The position numbers and the translations under genes were made by a program. From the NCBI GenBank assembly GCA_014360205.1, contig JACIXZ010000003.1:1-64000 (forward strand): DNA of 64,000 nucleotides. Direction: 5' to 3'. Position 1 is the first letter of the stretch, and every line of letters starts with the position of its first letter. Below the pieces are notes generated by a model. It searched no databases, was not told where the DNA came from, and worked only from the letters and a program-made list of their open reading frames with translations. This document shows positions 57,323 to 64,000 of this stretch, one piece after another. Origin of the DNA: Tissierellales bacterium. GTDB lineage: Bacteria > Bacillota > Clostridia > Tissierellales > Tissierellaceae.

Positions 57323-57872
57323 ATAAATTATTTAACATCTCTTTCTGAAAAAACACAAAAACACCTGCCATAATGAAAATATCCCCTATGCTGATTATTT
57401 TGGGTAGAGGGTATGGCTTAGGTATAGTTATAATGTCAGCAAGAATAAAAAATTTAGTATCTTCATCTGCTGGAGTATGTATAATATCATATTCTCTCTC
57501 TTCTATTACAGTTTCATCAATATCCAATTTAGGAGAAAAATAAACTGGCATTTTCCCACCATTTGCCATTATAACAATAAAGTTTAATAATATGCCAATC
57601 ATAAATAATTTCATGTATACTTTTTTTATATTTAATAGTGAAGTGATAATCAATAAAACATAGCTTAAAAAAATAATATGAAATGAATAATTGCTAACAA
57701 AATATTTGATCTCTGAAGAAGTACTATTATTTAATAAACCAAATAATCCTTGTAAAAGAAAAGCTCCAACGAAAAGAAAATATCCCTTAAAAACAACATT
57801 GGAAAGATTTCTAAATTTTCCACCTCTTAGTTTTGCTATTATAATTGATATTAAGGAAGGTTCTAAAAACAT
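57312..57872 (-). CDS. DUF5317 family membrane protein
   Basis: A 186-residue protein with about five hydrophobic segments (near 30-45, 65-82, 90-108, 135-150 and 160-175) and the family segment VIMANGGKMPVYF (about 98-110). Function is unknown. It starts one base after the HD-GYP stop codon, so translation is coupled. I recall DUF5317 proteins next to HD-GYP genes in other Clostridia, which needs a neighbourhood search to confirm. Confidence 0.8.
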   Translation of the reverse strand: MFLEPSLISIIIAKLRGGKFRNLSNVVFKGYFLFVGAFLLQGLFGLLNNSTSSEIKYFVSNYSFHIIFLSYVLLIITSLLNIKKVYMKLFMIGILLNFIVIMANGGKMPVYFSPKLDIDETVIEEREYDIIHTPADEDTKFFILADIITIPKPYPLPKIISIGDIFIMAGVFVFFQKEMLNNLSQT

Positions 57873-57873
57873 A

Positions 57874-59121
57874 TCACACCTGCTGATTAATCATATTTAT
57901 AAAAGTTTCAACTAATTTAGGATCAAATTGTGTTCCAGAGTACTTTTTAAGCTCTTCTATTGCCATCTCCTTTGTCAATGCTTTTCGATAAGGTCTATCA
58001 GTTGTCATAGCATCGAAAGTATCTGCAATCATAAGAATGCTAGCCTCTATAGGTATCTCTTCACCTTTTAATCCATCAGGATAACCAGTACCATCATATT
58101 TTTCGTGATGGTGTCGGACAATTTTTGTGACGTCACTTAAGAAATTAACTTTACCAATTATGTCAGCACCAATAGTTGGATGTTTCATAATTATTTCATA
58201 TTCTTCTTTTGTCAACTTTCCAGCTTTATTTAATATTTCATCTTTAATCCCAATTTTGCCTATGTCATGAAGCACAGCAGCTGTTCTTATGTTTTCAATA
58301 CTATCAAAGGAAAGATGAGAAGCTTTTGCAAGTCCCACTGCAAGTTCTTCTACTCTGTTGGCGTGTCCACTTGTATAAGAATCTTTTGCTTCGACAGCTT
58401 TATTTAATGCTTGAATAGTTGAAATATATAAATTTCTCATATCTATGTATAATTTAAATGAATATCTTGCAAGTAATAATGGGCCAAAGAACAGTATAAC
58501 TGCACCATACCCATAGCTTATAAAAGCGAGAGCAATAATTATGCCTATTGTTCCTACAGCTATAGAATTTAGAAATGTGCCTCTGATGTTACCCATCCAT
58601 GTATTAGTTATAGAAGTTCCACTTGATAACCCTAAAAATACAGATATAAAAAATGTATTTACTAGCACACCTATAGCAACTATAGCTAAAGTCGGAAATA
58701 ATGAAAAATCGCTGATTTGGCCTCCAGTATTTAAATATGCCAATCCCATGATTCCAGAAACTAAGATGCTTTGTACTACATTAAACAATGTCTTATGTGC
58801 CGGCAAATTAAACAAATGAACATAACCTCTTCCTTCAATCTTAGGGAATCTAAATAAGACCCCTAATGATGTAGCAGTAGCAGCCAGCAAAGGTCCTCCA
58901 ACTATAACCGTAGCTACATTTATGGCATATCCAACCGACACACCGACTGTGTTGTTTGGTAGGGGTATGAGTAAAGATTCCACAGCTATAGCTAGAAAAG
59001 TCCAGAATATATACATGGATATATTGTCTATTCTGTAATTATTAAATATATATATATATAGACTAATTGCCAATATACTTAGTACTAACAAATAAACTTT
59101 GGTCTTTAAATTTAGTTTCAT
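57874..59121 (-). CDS. Membrane HD-GYP domain protein, predicted c-di-GMP phosphodiesterase
   Basis: About 415 residues. The N-terminal half (1-230) has about seven membrane helices and resembles a sensory MASE-like domain, not a known receptor. The C-terminal half is HD-GYP: AVLHDIGKIGIKDEILNKAG with the HD pair (near 280), MKHPTIGADII, RHHHEKYDGTGYPDGLKGEEIP with the GYP motif, and ADTFDAMTTDRPYRKALT. Predicted to hydrolyse cyclic di-GMP in response to a signal across the membrane. TGGAGG decides the ATG at 59121. Preceded by the small-ORF cassette. Confidence 0.92.
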   Translation of the reverse strand: MKLNLKTKVYLLVLSILAISLYIYIFNNYRIDNISMYIFWTFLAIAVESLLIPLPNNTVGVSVGYAINVATVIVGGPLLAATATSLGVLFRFPKIEGRGYVHLFNLPAHKTLFNVVQSILVSGIMGLAYLNTGGQISDFSLFPTLAIVAIGVLVNTFFISVFLGLSSGTSITNTWMGNIRGTFLNSIAVGTIGIIIALAFISYGYGAVILFFGPLLLARYSFKLYIDMRNLYISTIQALNKAVEAKDSYTSGHANRVEELAVGLAKASHLSFDSIENIRTAAVLHDIGKIGIKDEILNKAGKLTKEEYEIIMKHPTIGADIIGKVNFLSDVTKIVRHHHEKYDGTGYPDGLKGEEIPIEASILMIADTFDAMTTDRPYRKALTKEMAIEELKKYSGTQFDPKLVETFINMINQQV

Positions 59122-59160
59122 AAAATCCTCCATATATATAAAATGCCGGCTAGATATTTA

Positions 59161-59238
59161 CTAGATTAAAGTATAGTTTGCGCCTGCTGCTAATGCAAGT
59201 GCTAAAACGCTTAGCAATATAGTTGCGATCTTTTTCAT
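59161..59238 (-). CDS. 25-residue secretion-signal-like small ORF
   Basis: ATG at 59238 with AGGAGG nine bases upstream, 25 codons, TAG at 59161. The peptide is Met-Lys-Lys, a hydrophobic core IATILLSVLALALAAG, and a C-terminal hexapeptide ANYTLI. It looks like a signal peptide carrying a very short mature tail, as in the precursors of enterococcal pheromone inhibitors, or a tiny membrane protein. It has no Cys, so it is not an AgrD-type cyclic peptide. Lies 39 bases before HD-GYP, on the same strand. Translation is not proven. Confidence 0.65.
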   Translation of the reverse strand: MKKIATILLSVLALALAAGANYTLI

Positions 59239-59298
59239 CGAATATAGCCTCCTTCATAGAGTACTCTGCTTATCCGCTAGTCAAGCATGCTATATTCG
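59239..59298 (-). promoter_or_regulatory. RBS-proximal hairpin before the small ORF
   Basis: Ten-base perfect arms CGAATATAGC (59239-59248 and its complement at 59289-59298) flank a 40-base loop. The 3' arm on the minus strand occupies the spacer between AGGAGG and the ATG, so the stem would hide the start site. The loop contains the palindrome AGAGTACTCT and a GCTT/AAGC pairing. Confidence 0.55.
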
Positions 59299-59346
59299 CT
59301 CCGCTAATTTTTAATTTCTTCGCTTAAATTTAGCCGGCATTTTAGG

Positions 59347-59961
59347 CTATTTTGTTAAAAACCTATTGATTGAATCTAAGGTAGCTTTTGCTACAGAGAC
59401 ATAATAGTCATTTTTTACTACACTAGATCCTGATAATATAATTTCCTGCCCATTTATTAGACTTGAAACTAATACAACGACTACCTGCACTCCTGCTATG
59501 GTAATATTTCTTATATCTTCAACTATAAATAAATCATTTATTCCTAAAGAGTTTTCTACAGCCATGACCGTACATTCTGCAAGCATTCTTTCAATATTTC
59601 TATAAGAATTAACACCTGTTTTATACCCTACAAATTCTTCATCAGCTTTTAGAATACTCACCTTTATGTTTGCTTTATTCCCAGATGTTTCTTTAGAAAT
59701 TCCATTTAATTTTAATCTAGGTTTTATTTTTCTAATATCTATGTCATCTAATTGAGCCACACTAATTTTTCTGTGATCAATTCTATAATCGAAATTAGCC
59801 AATAATACTGATTCTACATCTCTAGCAATTTGCTTAGGATTTCTTGTACCATTGGAAACAATATGGATTTCATCAATATGACTATCCTCACCAATTATTA
59901 TTTTACTTGAAATCACCGAATCGATTTGTTGTAAATTTTCTTCAATAATTTTATGATCCAT
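59347..59961 (-). CDS. Conserved-looking protein of unknown function
   Basis: A 204-residue soluble protein with no signal peptide or membrane segment. Notable parts are DEIHIVSNGTRNPKQIARDVESVLLANFDYRIDHRKISVAQLD (about 30-72), and a C-terminal hydrophobic strand AGVQVVVVLVSS followed by SVAKATLDSINRF. I recall similar sequences in other Clostridia but no assigned function. The ATG at 59961 is chosen on GGGGGA. First gene of the run that includes the small ORF, HD-GYP and DUF5317. Confidence 0.8.
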   Translation of the reverse strand: MDHKIIEENLQQIDSVISSKIIIGEDSHIDEIHIVSNGTRNPKQIARDVESVLLANFDYRIDHRKISVAQLDDIDIRKIKPRLKLNGISKETSGNKANIKVSILKADEEFVGYKTGVNSYRNIERMLAECTVMAVENSLGINDLFIVEDIRNITIAGVQVVVVLVSSLINGQEIILSGSSVVKNDYYVSVAKATLDSINRFLTK

Positions 59962-60007
59962 ATTATCCCCCACAATTAAGAATTTAGTGACAATTCACTA
60001 TATATAG

Positions 60008-60036
60008 ATAATAACATTTATCTATATATTTTTCAA
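60008..60036 (-). promoter_or_regulatory. Promoter with embedded inverted repeat
   Basis: Minus strand TTGAAA (60031-60036), 17-base spacer, TATTAT (60008-60013). An 11-bp inverted repeat (arms about 60000-60010 and 60019-60029) spans the spacer and -10, a typical repressor position. It should drive the unknown gene and, by read-through, the HD-GYP run. Confidence 0.55.
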
Positions 60037-60051
60037 TAAAAGATAAAAATT

Positions 60052-60078
60052 AAGCTCTCATTTTAAAAATGAGAACTT
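60052..60078 (-). terminator. Terminator of the LacI-family gene
   Basis: Stem AAGCTCTCATTTT with AAAATGAGAACTT (one mismatch), followed by AATTTTTATC on the minus strand; overlaps the gene's stop codon. Confidence 0.75.
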
Positions 60079-61100
60079 AGATTTGCTGATGACTTTCTTA
60101 TATGAATTGTGTGAGGTACTATTGTTTTCTTTATATTTCCCCCTTCAATATTTTCAAGCAATATCTTTACAGCTTCTTCTCCTAAAGTATCGGCATGTAT
60201 ATCAACTGAAGTGATTGGTATCTGAAACTGTCTGGAAAGTATACTGTTATTAAAGCTAGCAACAGCAACTTCATTTGGTATTTCAATATTATTTTCTAGC
60301 AAGTATCTTACTACCCCGAAAGCCACTAAATCGTCTGTTGCAAGAATTGCATCTGGATTTATTTTGTTATCAAATAAATACTTTGCATAAATATATCCAG
60401 TTTTTTCATCGAAATCCCCTATATAAATTAAATTCTCATCAATTTCATATTTAGCTTCAATTAATGCTTTCTCATATCCTTTAATTCTATGAACAGTTGC
60501 AATCATGTTTTTGTCCCCAGCGATGATAGATATCTTTTTTTTGCCTTGTTGTATCAAATGTTTGGTTAATTCATAAGAGGCAGTAATATTATCATTGTCT
60601 ACATGGTTGAAGGTTTGTCCTTCATCAAGTGGAGAACCTATAACACAAAATGGAAAATTTATTTCTGTTAAATATGCGATGGCTTTATCATTGACTCTAC
60701 TTGTCATTAAAATTACTCCGTCTATCTTTGAAGCGCTAATTAACTTCTTCATTGACTCTATCTCATCTTCATCGCCTTGAAATGTAGATAGTAGAACATC
60801 ATAGCTAAAAGTTGTCGCACCTCTAACTATACCTCTTAATGCTTCTTGAAAGAATGGATTAAGTAAAGTCTCTCCCGGTCTAACAGGCATTATTAGTCCA
60901 ATAGTGTTAGAAACACTACTAGCTAAAGATCTAGCTATTGCATTGGGATAATATCCCAACTCTTTCATACATAATTTAACTCTTTTTGCAGTTTCTTCAC
61001 TAATTCTTGGACTATTTGATATTACTCTAGATACCGTTGAAGGTGAAACATTTGCCATCTTTGCAACATCTTTTATAGTGGTTCTCTTAATGCTTTGCAT
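60063..61100 (-). CDS. LacI-family transcriptional regulator
   Basis: A 345-residue repressor: helix-turn-helix and hinge IKDVAKMANVSPSTVSRVIS (about 8-27) with SEETAKRVKLCMKELGYYPNAIARSL, then a periplasmic-binding-protein-like sugar sensor domain with GLIMPVRP and DAILATDDLVAFG. It lies 15 bases after the sugar ABC ATPase gene and probably senses its sugar. MalR-type regulators have the same layout. Confidence 0.94.
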   Translation of the reverse strand: MQSIKRTTIKDVAKMANVSPSTVSRVISNSPRISEETAKRVKLCMKELGYYPNAIARSLASSVSNTIGLIMPVRPGETLLNPFFQEALRGIVRGATTFSYDVLLSTFQGDEDEIESMKKLISASKIDGVILMTSRVNDKAIAYLTEINFPFCVIGSPLDEGQTFNHVDNDNITASYELTKHLIQQGKKKISIIAGDKNMIATVHRIKGYEKALIEAKYEIDENLIYIGDFDEKTGYIYAKYLFDNKINPDAILATDDLVAFGVVRYLLENNIEIPNEVAVASFNNSILSRQFQIPITSVDIHADTLGEEAVKILLENIEGGNIKKTIVPHTIHIRKSSANLSSHF

Positions 61101-61115
61101 TCTATCTTCTTCCCT

Positions 61116-62201
61116 TTAATTTATTCTCATAGTTGTTTCAGAATCAAAATAATGTATAGCATTAATATCAAATCCAAATTTATGAACTTCTCCTTCATTA
61201 TATACATAATGTCCTGGAGTAGATATGACTAAGTCCGAACCATCTGAAAGCTTTGCATGAAGTATCTTTTCTTTTCCAAGCATTTCAACTACTTCTATGG
61301 TTGCAGTAAAATTGTCCCCAAATTCTCCGCCACTCTCAAATCTCTCAGGCCTTATACCTATGCATATGCTTTTGTTTTCGAATTCTTTTAGTGCTTTTCG
61401 GTCTTCTTCTGAAGGAGTTAAAACAATAGTCTCATTTTTAGATATAAATTTACCGTCTTTATAGATACCTTCTATAATATTCATAGTAGGTGAACCTATA
61501 AATTTAGCAACAAAAATATTACTAGGTTTATTGTAAAAATCATCTGGTTTTCCAACTTGTTGGATTTTCCCTTTATCTAAAAGGACAATCTTTGTTGCCA
61601 TAGTCATAGCTTCTGTTTGATCATGAGTAACATATATTGAAGTAGTCCCTAGCTGTTTGTGTATCTTAACTAATTCAACTCTCATATGTTCTCTCAACTT
61701 AGCATCTAGATTTGATAATGGCTCATCCATTAAAAATACTTTAGGGTTTCTTACAATAGCCCTGCCTAATGCAACTCTTTGCCTTTGCCCTCCAGAGATA
61801 TCTGCAGGCTTTGCATATAAGTAATCTTCTATTTGCAATAATTTAGCAGCAGATCTAACCCTTTCATCAATTATTTTTTTCTGTTCTTTTCTCATTGTTA
61901 AAGAAAATGCCATATTCTCATAAACAGTCATATGTGGATAAAGTGCATATGATTGAAAAACCATAGCAATATCCCTATCCTTTGGAGGTACTGTATTAAC
62001 TCTCCTGTTGTCAAATAAAAGATCTCCTTCTGTTATTGAGTTAAGTCCTGCTATCATTCTTAACAATGTGGTCTTTCCACATCCTGATGGACCTAGTATT
62101 ACGCAAAAATCCTTATCATCTATCTCAAGGTTTATATTTCTAAGAGTAAATTCTTCTCTACCTTCATATTTTTTCCCAATATTTTTTAGTTCTACTTTCA
62201 T
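61116..62201 (-). CDS. Sugar ABC transporter ATPase (MsmK/UgpC type)
   Basis: A 361-residue ATPase of carbohydrate uptake-1 systems: Walker A GPSGCGKTT (about 37-45), Q-loop MVFQSYALYPH, signature ISGGQRQRVALGRA, Walker B VFLMDEPLSNLDAK, the switch His in VTHDQTEAM, and a C-terminal MOI/TOBE domain (about 240-361). It energises the two permeases encoded upstream. Confidence 0.95.
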   Translation of the reverse strand: MKVELKNIGKKYEGREEFTLRNINLEIDDKDFCVILGPSGCGKTTLLRMIAGLNSITEGDLLFDNRRVNTVPPKDRDIAMVFQSYALYPHMTVYENMAFSLTMRKEQKKIIDERVRSAAKLLQIEDYLYAKPADISGGQRQRVALGRAIVRNPKVFLMDEPLSNLDAKLREHMRVELVKIHKQLGTTSIYVTHDQTEAMTMATKIVLLDKGKIQQVGKPDDFYNKPSNIFVAKFIGSPTMNIIEGIYKDGKFISKNETIVLTPSEEDRKALKEFENKSICIGIRPERFESGGEFGDNFTATIEVVEMLGKEKILHAKLSDGSDLVISTPGHYVYNEGEVHKFGFDINAIHYFDSETTMRIN

Positions 62202-62214
62202 TATATAATTCCTC

Positions 62215-63111
62215 CTATCCTTTAACAGATCCGCTTGTTAAGCCTGAAACAAGTTGTTTTTGTAAAGCCATGAATAATACAACAATTGGTATTGCTGTTA
62301 AAAGTCCTCCTGCTGCGAATGCTGGTTGATTCATCGTTCTAAAATCGGTTACAAGAGTATACAATCCTGCTGCTAATGTGTATGAACTTGGATTTGTTAA
62401 AAGAACCTTAGCTAATAAATAATCCATAAAAGGCCCTATAAATGACCAAAGAGCTATTATCGTTAACATAGGCCTAGCTATAGGCATTATTATTAGCCTA
62501 TAAACATTAAAATTAGAACACCCATCGATCCTAGCAGCATCATCTAATTCAGTTGACACTGAGTCAATGTAACCTTTTAGAATAAATGTATTTGATGCTA
62601 TAGAACCTCCTGTATATATCAAAATCAACATCATCTGTCTAGTGAATTGAGGAATTATAGCCGAAATAATTGAATGCATTGTAAAATAGGCAGTGATACC
62701 AGCAAAGGTAGGTATGGTTTGTATCAACAAGATAGCCATTAATGATGCTTTTCTACCTTTGAATCTATATCTCGAATATGCATATCCTGTAAACGATACA
62801 ACTATCAAAGTAAGTATAGCTGTGGTTCCAGCTATAATTAATGTGTTCTTAACCCATGTTAAATAAAGTGTTTCAGTAAATAAATACTGGAAATGTCTAA
62901 CAGAAAATTCAAAATTAGAATTAGCCATTATATATTGTTGTTGCTTTCCGTTAAATGCAGATACAAACATCTGAAACAAAGGCCAAATGATTGCATAAAC
63001 CCAGGCAAATAGAATAACATAAGATAAGAATATCCCAATTTTACCAAATAAAGTTAATGGAGGTTTGTCAGAAAGATACAATTTATCCTTTTCTTCTTTT
63101 TTTCTTGCCAT
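62215..63111 (-). CDS. Sugar ABC transporter permease (MalG type)
   Basis: A 298-residue inner permease with about six helices and the EAA-type loop ELDDAARIDGCSNFNVYRLIIMPIARPMLT (about 190-220, in parts), as in MalG. Its start overlaps the stop codon of the upstream permease (TAATG), showing coupling. The FNGKQQQYIMANSNFEFSVRHFQYLF segment is typical of maltodextrin-type permeases. The sugar is not certain; a maltose/maltodextrin-type substrate is likely. Confidence 0.93.
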   Translation of the reverse strand: MARKKEEKDKLYLSDKPPLTLFGKIGIFLSYVILFAWVYAIIWPLFQMFVSAFNGKQQQYIMANSNFEFSVRHFQYLFTETLYLTWVKNTLIIAGTTAILTLIVVSFTGYAYSRYRFKGRKASLMAILLIQTIPTFAGITAYFTMHSIISAIIPQFTRQMMLILIYTGGSIASNTFILKGYIDSVSTELDDAARIDGCSNFNVYRLIIMPIARPMLTIIALWSFIGPFMDYLLAKVLLTNPSSYTLAAGLYTLVTDFRTMNQPAFAAGGLLTAIPIVVLFMALQKQLVSGLTSGSVKG

Positions 63112-64000
63112 TACAATCTTCCCTCCTTAAATTGCTTAGAATTTCTAAATCCTATGAAAGTAAACAGCATAAGACCAATAGATATAAACATTGTTATGGC
63201 TGCTCCAATAGCCTGATATTGATTATCCATTGTCAATTTGTAAATATATGAAATCAATATATCTGAAGACCCTGCTAAATTTCCATATTTAATAGGATTG
63301 AAAGGTCCACCGCCATTAAATAAGAATATAGCTGAAAAATTGTTAAAATTGAATGTATATTGAGTTACCAATAATGGTGCTGTTTGAAATAATACCAAGG
63401 GTACGGTTATTCTTCTAACCTTATCCCAAGCAGTAGCCCCATCCATATCTGCTGCTTCATATAAATCTCCTGGAATAGCTTGCAATACTCCTGTTGTAAG
63501 TATAAAAATATATGAGCTTCCTAACCAACCTTGCATCAAGATAAGCGCAATCCTAGTTAATGTTGGATTGTTTTTTATCTCTATTCTTAATCCAGTTAAG
63601 TCGTTTAATATTTCAGTTAACACCCCTCCTGGTGCTACCATAATGCTGAAGAACATTATTGTGATAAATGCAGGAACTGCCCAAGGAAGCAAGTAAATAG
63701 TTCTAAAAAATCTCTTTGCCTTAATTCTTTCATTATTTACTAAAAGAGCAAGAATAAATCCAATCAAAATTGCTAAAGTCGTGGCTACCAATGTCCACAC
63801 TAATGTCCATCCTAAAATCAGCCAGAAAACTCTACCTGCTAATCCCTGTCCTGTCAAAATCATCTTATAATTGCTTAAACCAATCCAAGTAAACTTTGAT
63901 TGATGCTGTGGATCCATATTGGTAAATGATAGTAGGAACGTTGTCATGATTGGAACAAGTACTATGAATATAATTATCAATAAAGCTGGCAAGGATACAA
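63111..64000 (-). CDS. Sugar ABC transporter permease (MalF type), partial
   Basis: The reading frame is open to the window end, so the N-terminus is missing. The visible 296 residues have about six helices, GLSNYKMILTGQGLAGRVFW, YLLPWAVPAFITIMFF, and the EAA loop DLYEAADMDGATAWDKVRRITVPL, as in MalF. Pairs with the MalG-type permease. The binding-protein gene is presumably upstream, outside the window. Confidence 0.93.
   Translation of the reverse strand, partial: VSLPALLIIIFIVLVPIMTTFLLSFTNMDPQHQSKFTWIGLSNYKMILTGQGLAGRVFWLILGWTLVWTLVATTLAILIGFILALLVNNERIKAKRFFRTIYLLPWAVPAFITIMFFSIMVAPGGVLTEILNDLTGLRIEIKNNPTLTRIALILMQGWLGSSYIFILTTGVLQAIPGDLYEAADMDGATAWDKVRRITVPLVLFQTAPLLVTQYTFNFNNFSAIFLFNGGGPFNPIKYGNLAGSSDILISYIYKLTMDNQYQAIGAAITMFISIGLMLFTFIGFRNSKQFKEGRL

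Larger units (their letters stand above)
59140..59343. repeat. 204-bp cassette bounded by a 13-bp GC-rich inverted repeat
   Basis: Arms 59140-59152 (AAAATGCCGGCTA) and 59331-59343 are exactly complementary. The cassette fills almost the whole gap between the unknown gene and the HD-GYP gene and encloses the small ORF. On the minus strand the second arm is followed by TTTTATATATAT and then the HD-GYP ribosome-binding site, resembling a terminator with a very large loop. No target-site duplication flanks it, so a mobile origin is not supported. Confidence 0.75.

Noticed and set aside
59161-59238. AgrD-type cyclic lactone autoinducer
   Set aside because: No cysteine and no charged C-terminal region; no AgrB-like gene nearby.
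59161-59298. Known c-di-GMP riboswitch upstream of the HD-GYP gene
   Set aside because: The conserved GEMM-I and c-di-GMP-II core sequences are not visible; a covariance-model scan would be needed to be certain.
59140-59343. Small mobile element (MITE-like) because of terminal inverted repeats
   Set aside because: No target-site duplication, no second copy in the window, and the repeat is followed by a T-run and a ribosome-binding site, favouring an RNA element.

Overview
The window is a 64 kb chromosomal stretch of an AT-rich, anaerobic, low-GC Gram-positive bacterium. Clostridial-type fermentation genes (crt, hbd, bcd-etfBA), a superoxide reductase, a tyrosine T-box, consensus sigma-A promoters and strong Shine-Dalgarno sites point to Clostridia/Tissierellia; the genus is not identifiable from sequence alone. 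Genes are densely packed, with no gene-free stretch longer than about 270 bases. TTG starts are frequent. I saw no CRISPR array, tRNA, phage or insertion sequence.

Region 1 (1-31 kb, almost all on the minus strand) is the classic Firmicute block known from Bacillus: spoVG-glmU-prs-pth-mfd-yabM-yabN(mazG)-rqcP-divIC-yabR-tilS-hpt-ftsH ... coaX-dusB-greA-lysS-rRNA operon. Two things differ. First, the sporulation genes that normally sit in this block (spoVT, yabP, yabQ, spoIIE) are absent, which suggests loss of sporulation. Second, a complete propionate module lies between ftsH and the coaX group: two-subunit methylmalonyl-CoA mutase, the MeaB chaperone, epimerase, and the four-subunit sodium-pumping methylmalonyl-CoA decarboxylase (about 7.3-14.4 kb). 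It starts from its own promoter, which overlaps a 25-bp perfect inverted repeat. Its biochemistry is succinyl-CoA to propionyl-CoA plus CO2, coupled to sodium export; a PduO-type cobalamin adenosyltransferase at 37 kb could supply its cofactor.

Region 2 (31-49 kb) mixes cell-wall and housekeeping genes (murC, pgi, pgeF, RNase H, dCMP deaminase, pgpA) with butyrate-type beta-oxidation/reduction genes (crt-hbd and bcd-etfBA, in separate operons), a superoxide reductase, a T-box-controlled tyrS, and a sodium/alanine symporter.

Region 3 (49-53 kb) is a small flavin/lipoprotein group: an FMN-binding lipoprotein with a flavinylation motif, the flavin transferase ApbE, and a lipoprotein made of two tandem copies of a domain I cannot name. 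It may belong to extracytosolic electron transfer.

Region 4 (53-60 kb) holds glmS and apt, then the least explained part of the window: a run of an unrecognised 204-residue protein, a 25-residue secretion-signal-like small ORF, a membrane HD-GYP phosphodiesterase, a DUF5317 membrane protein and a MurE-like ligase that has lost the MurE signature residues. The small ORF sits in a 204-bp cassette bounded by a 13-bp GC-rich inverted repeat. This is my best candidate for an undescribed system.

Region 5 (60-64 kb) is a sugar ABC transporter (two permeases, an MsmK/UgpC-type ATPase) followed by a LacI-family regulator; the first permease runs off the window end.
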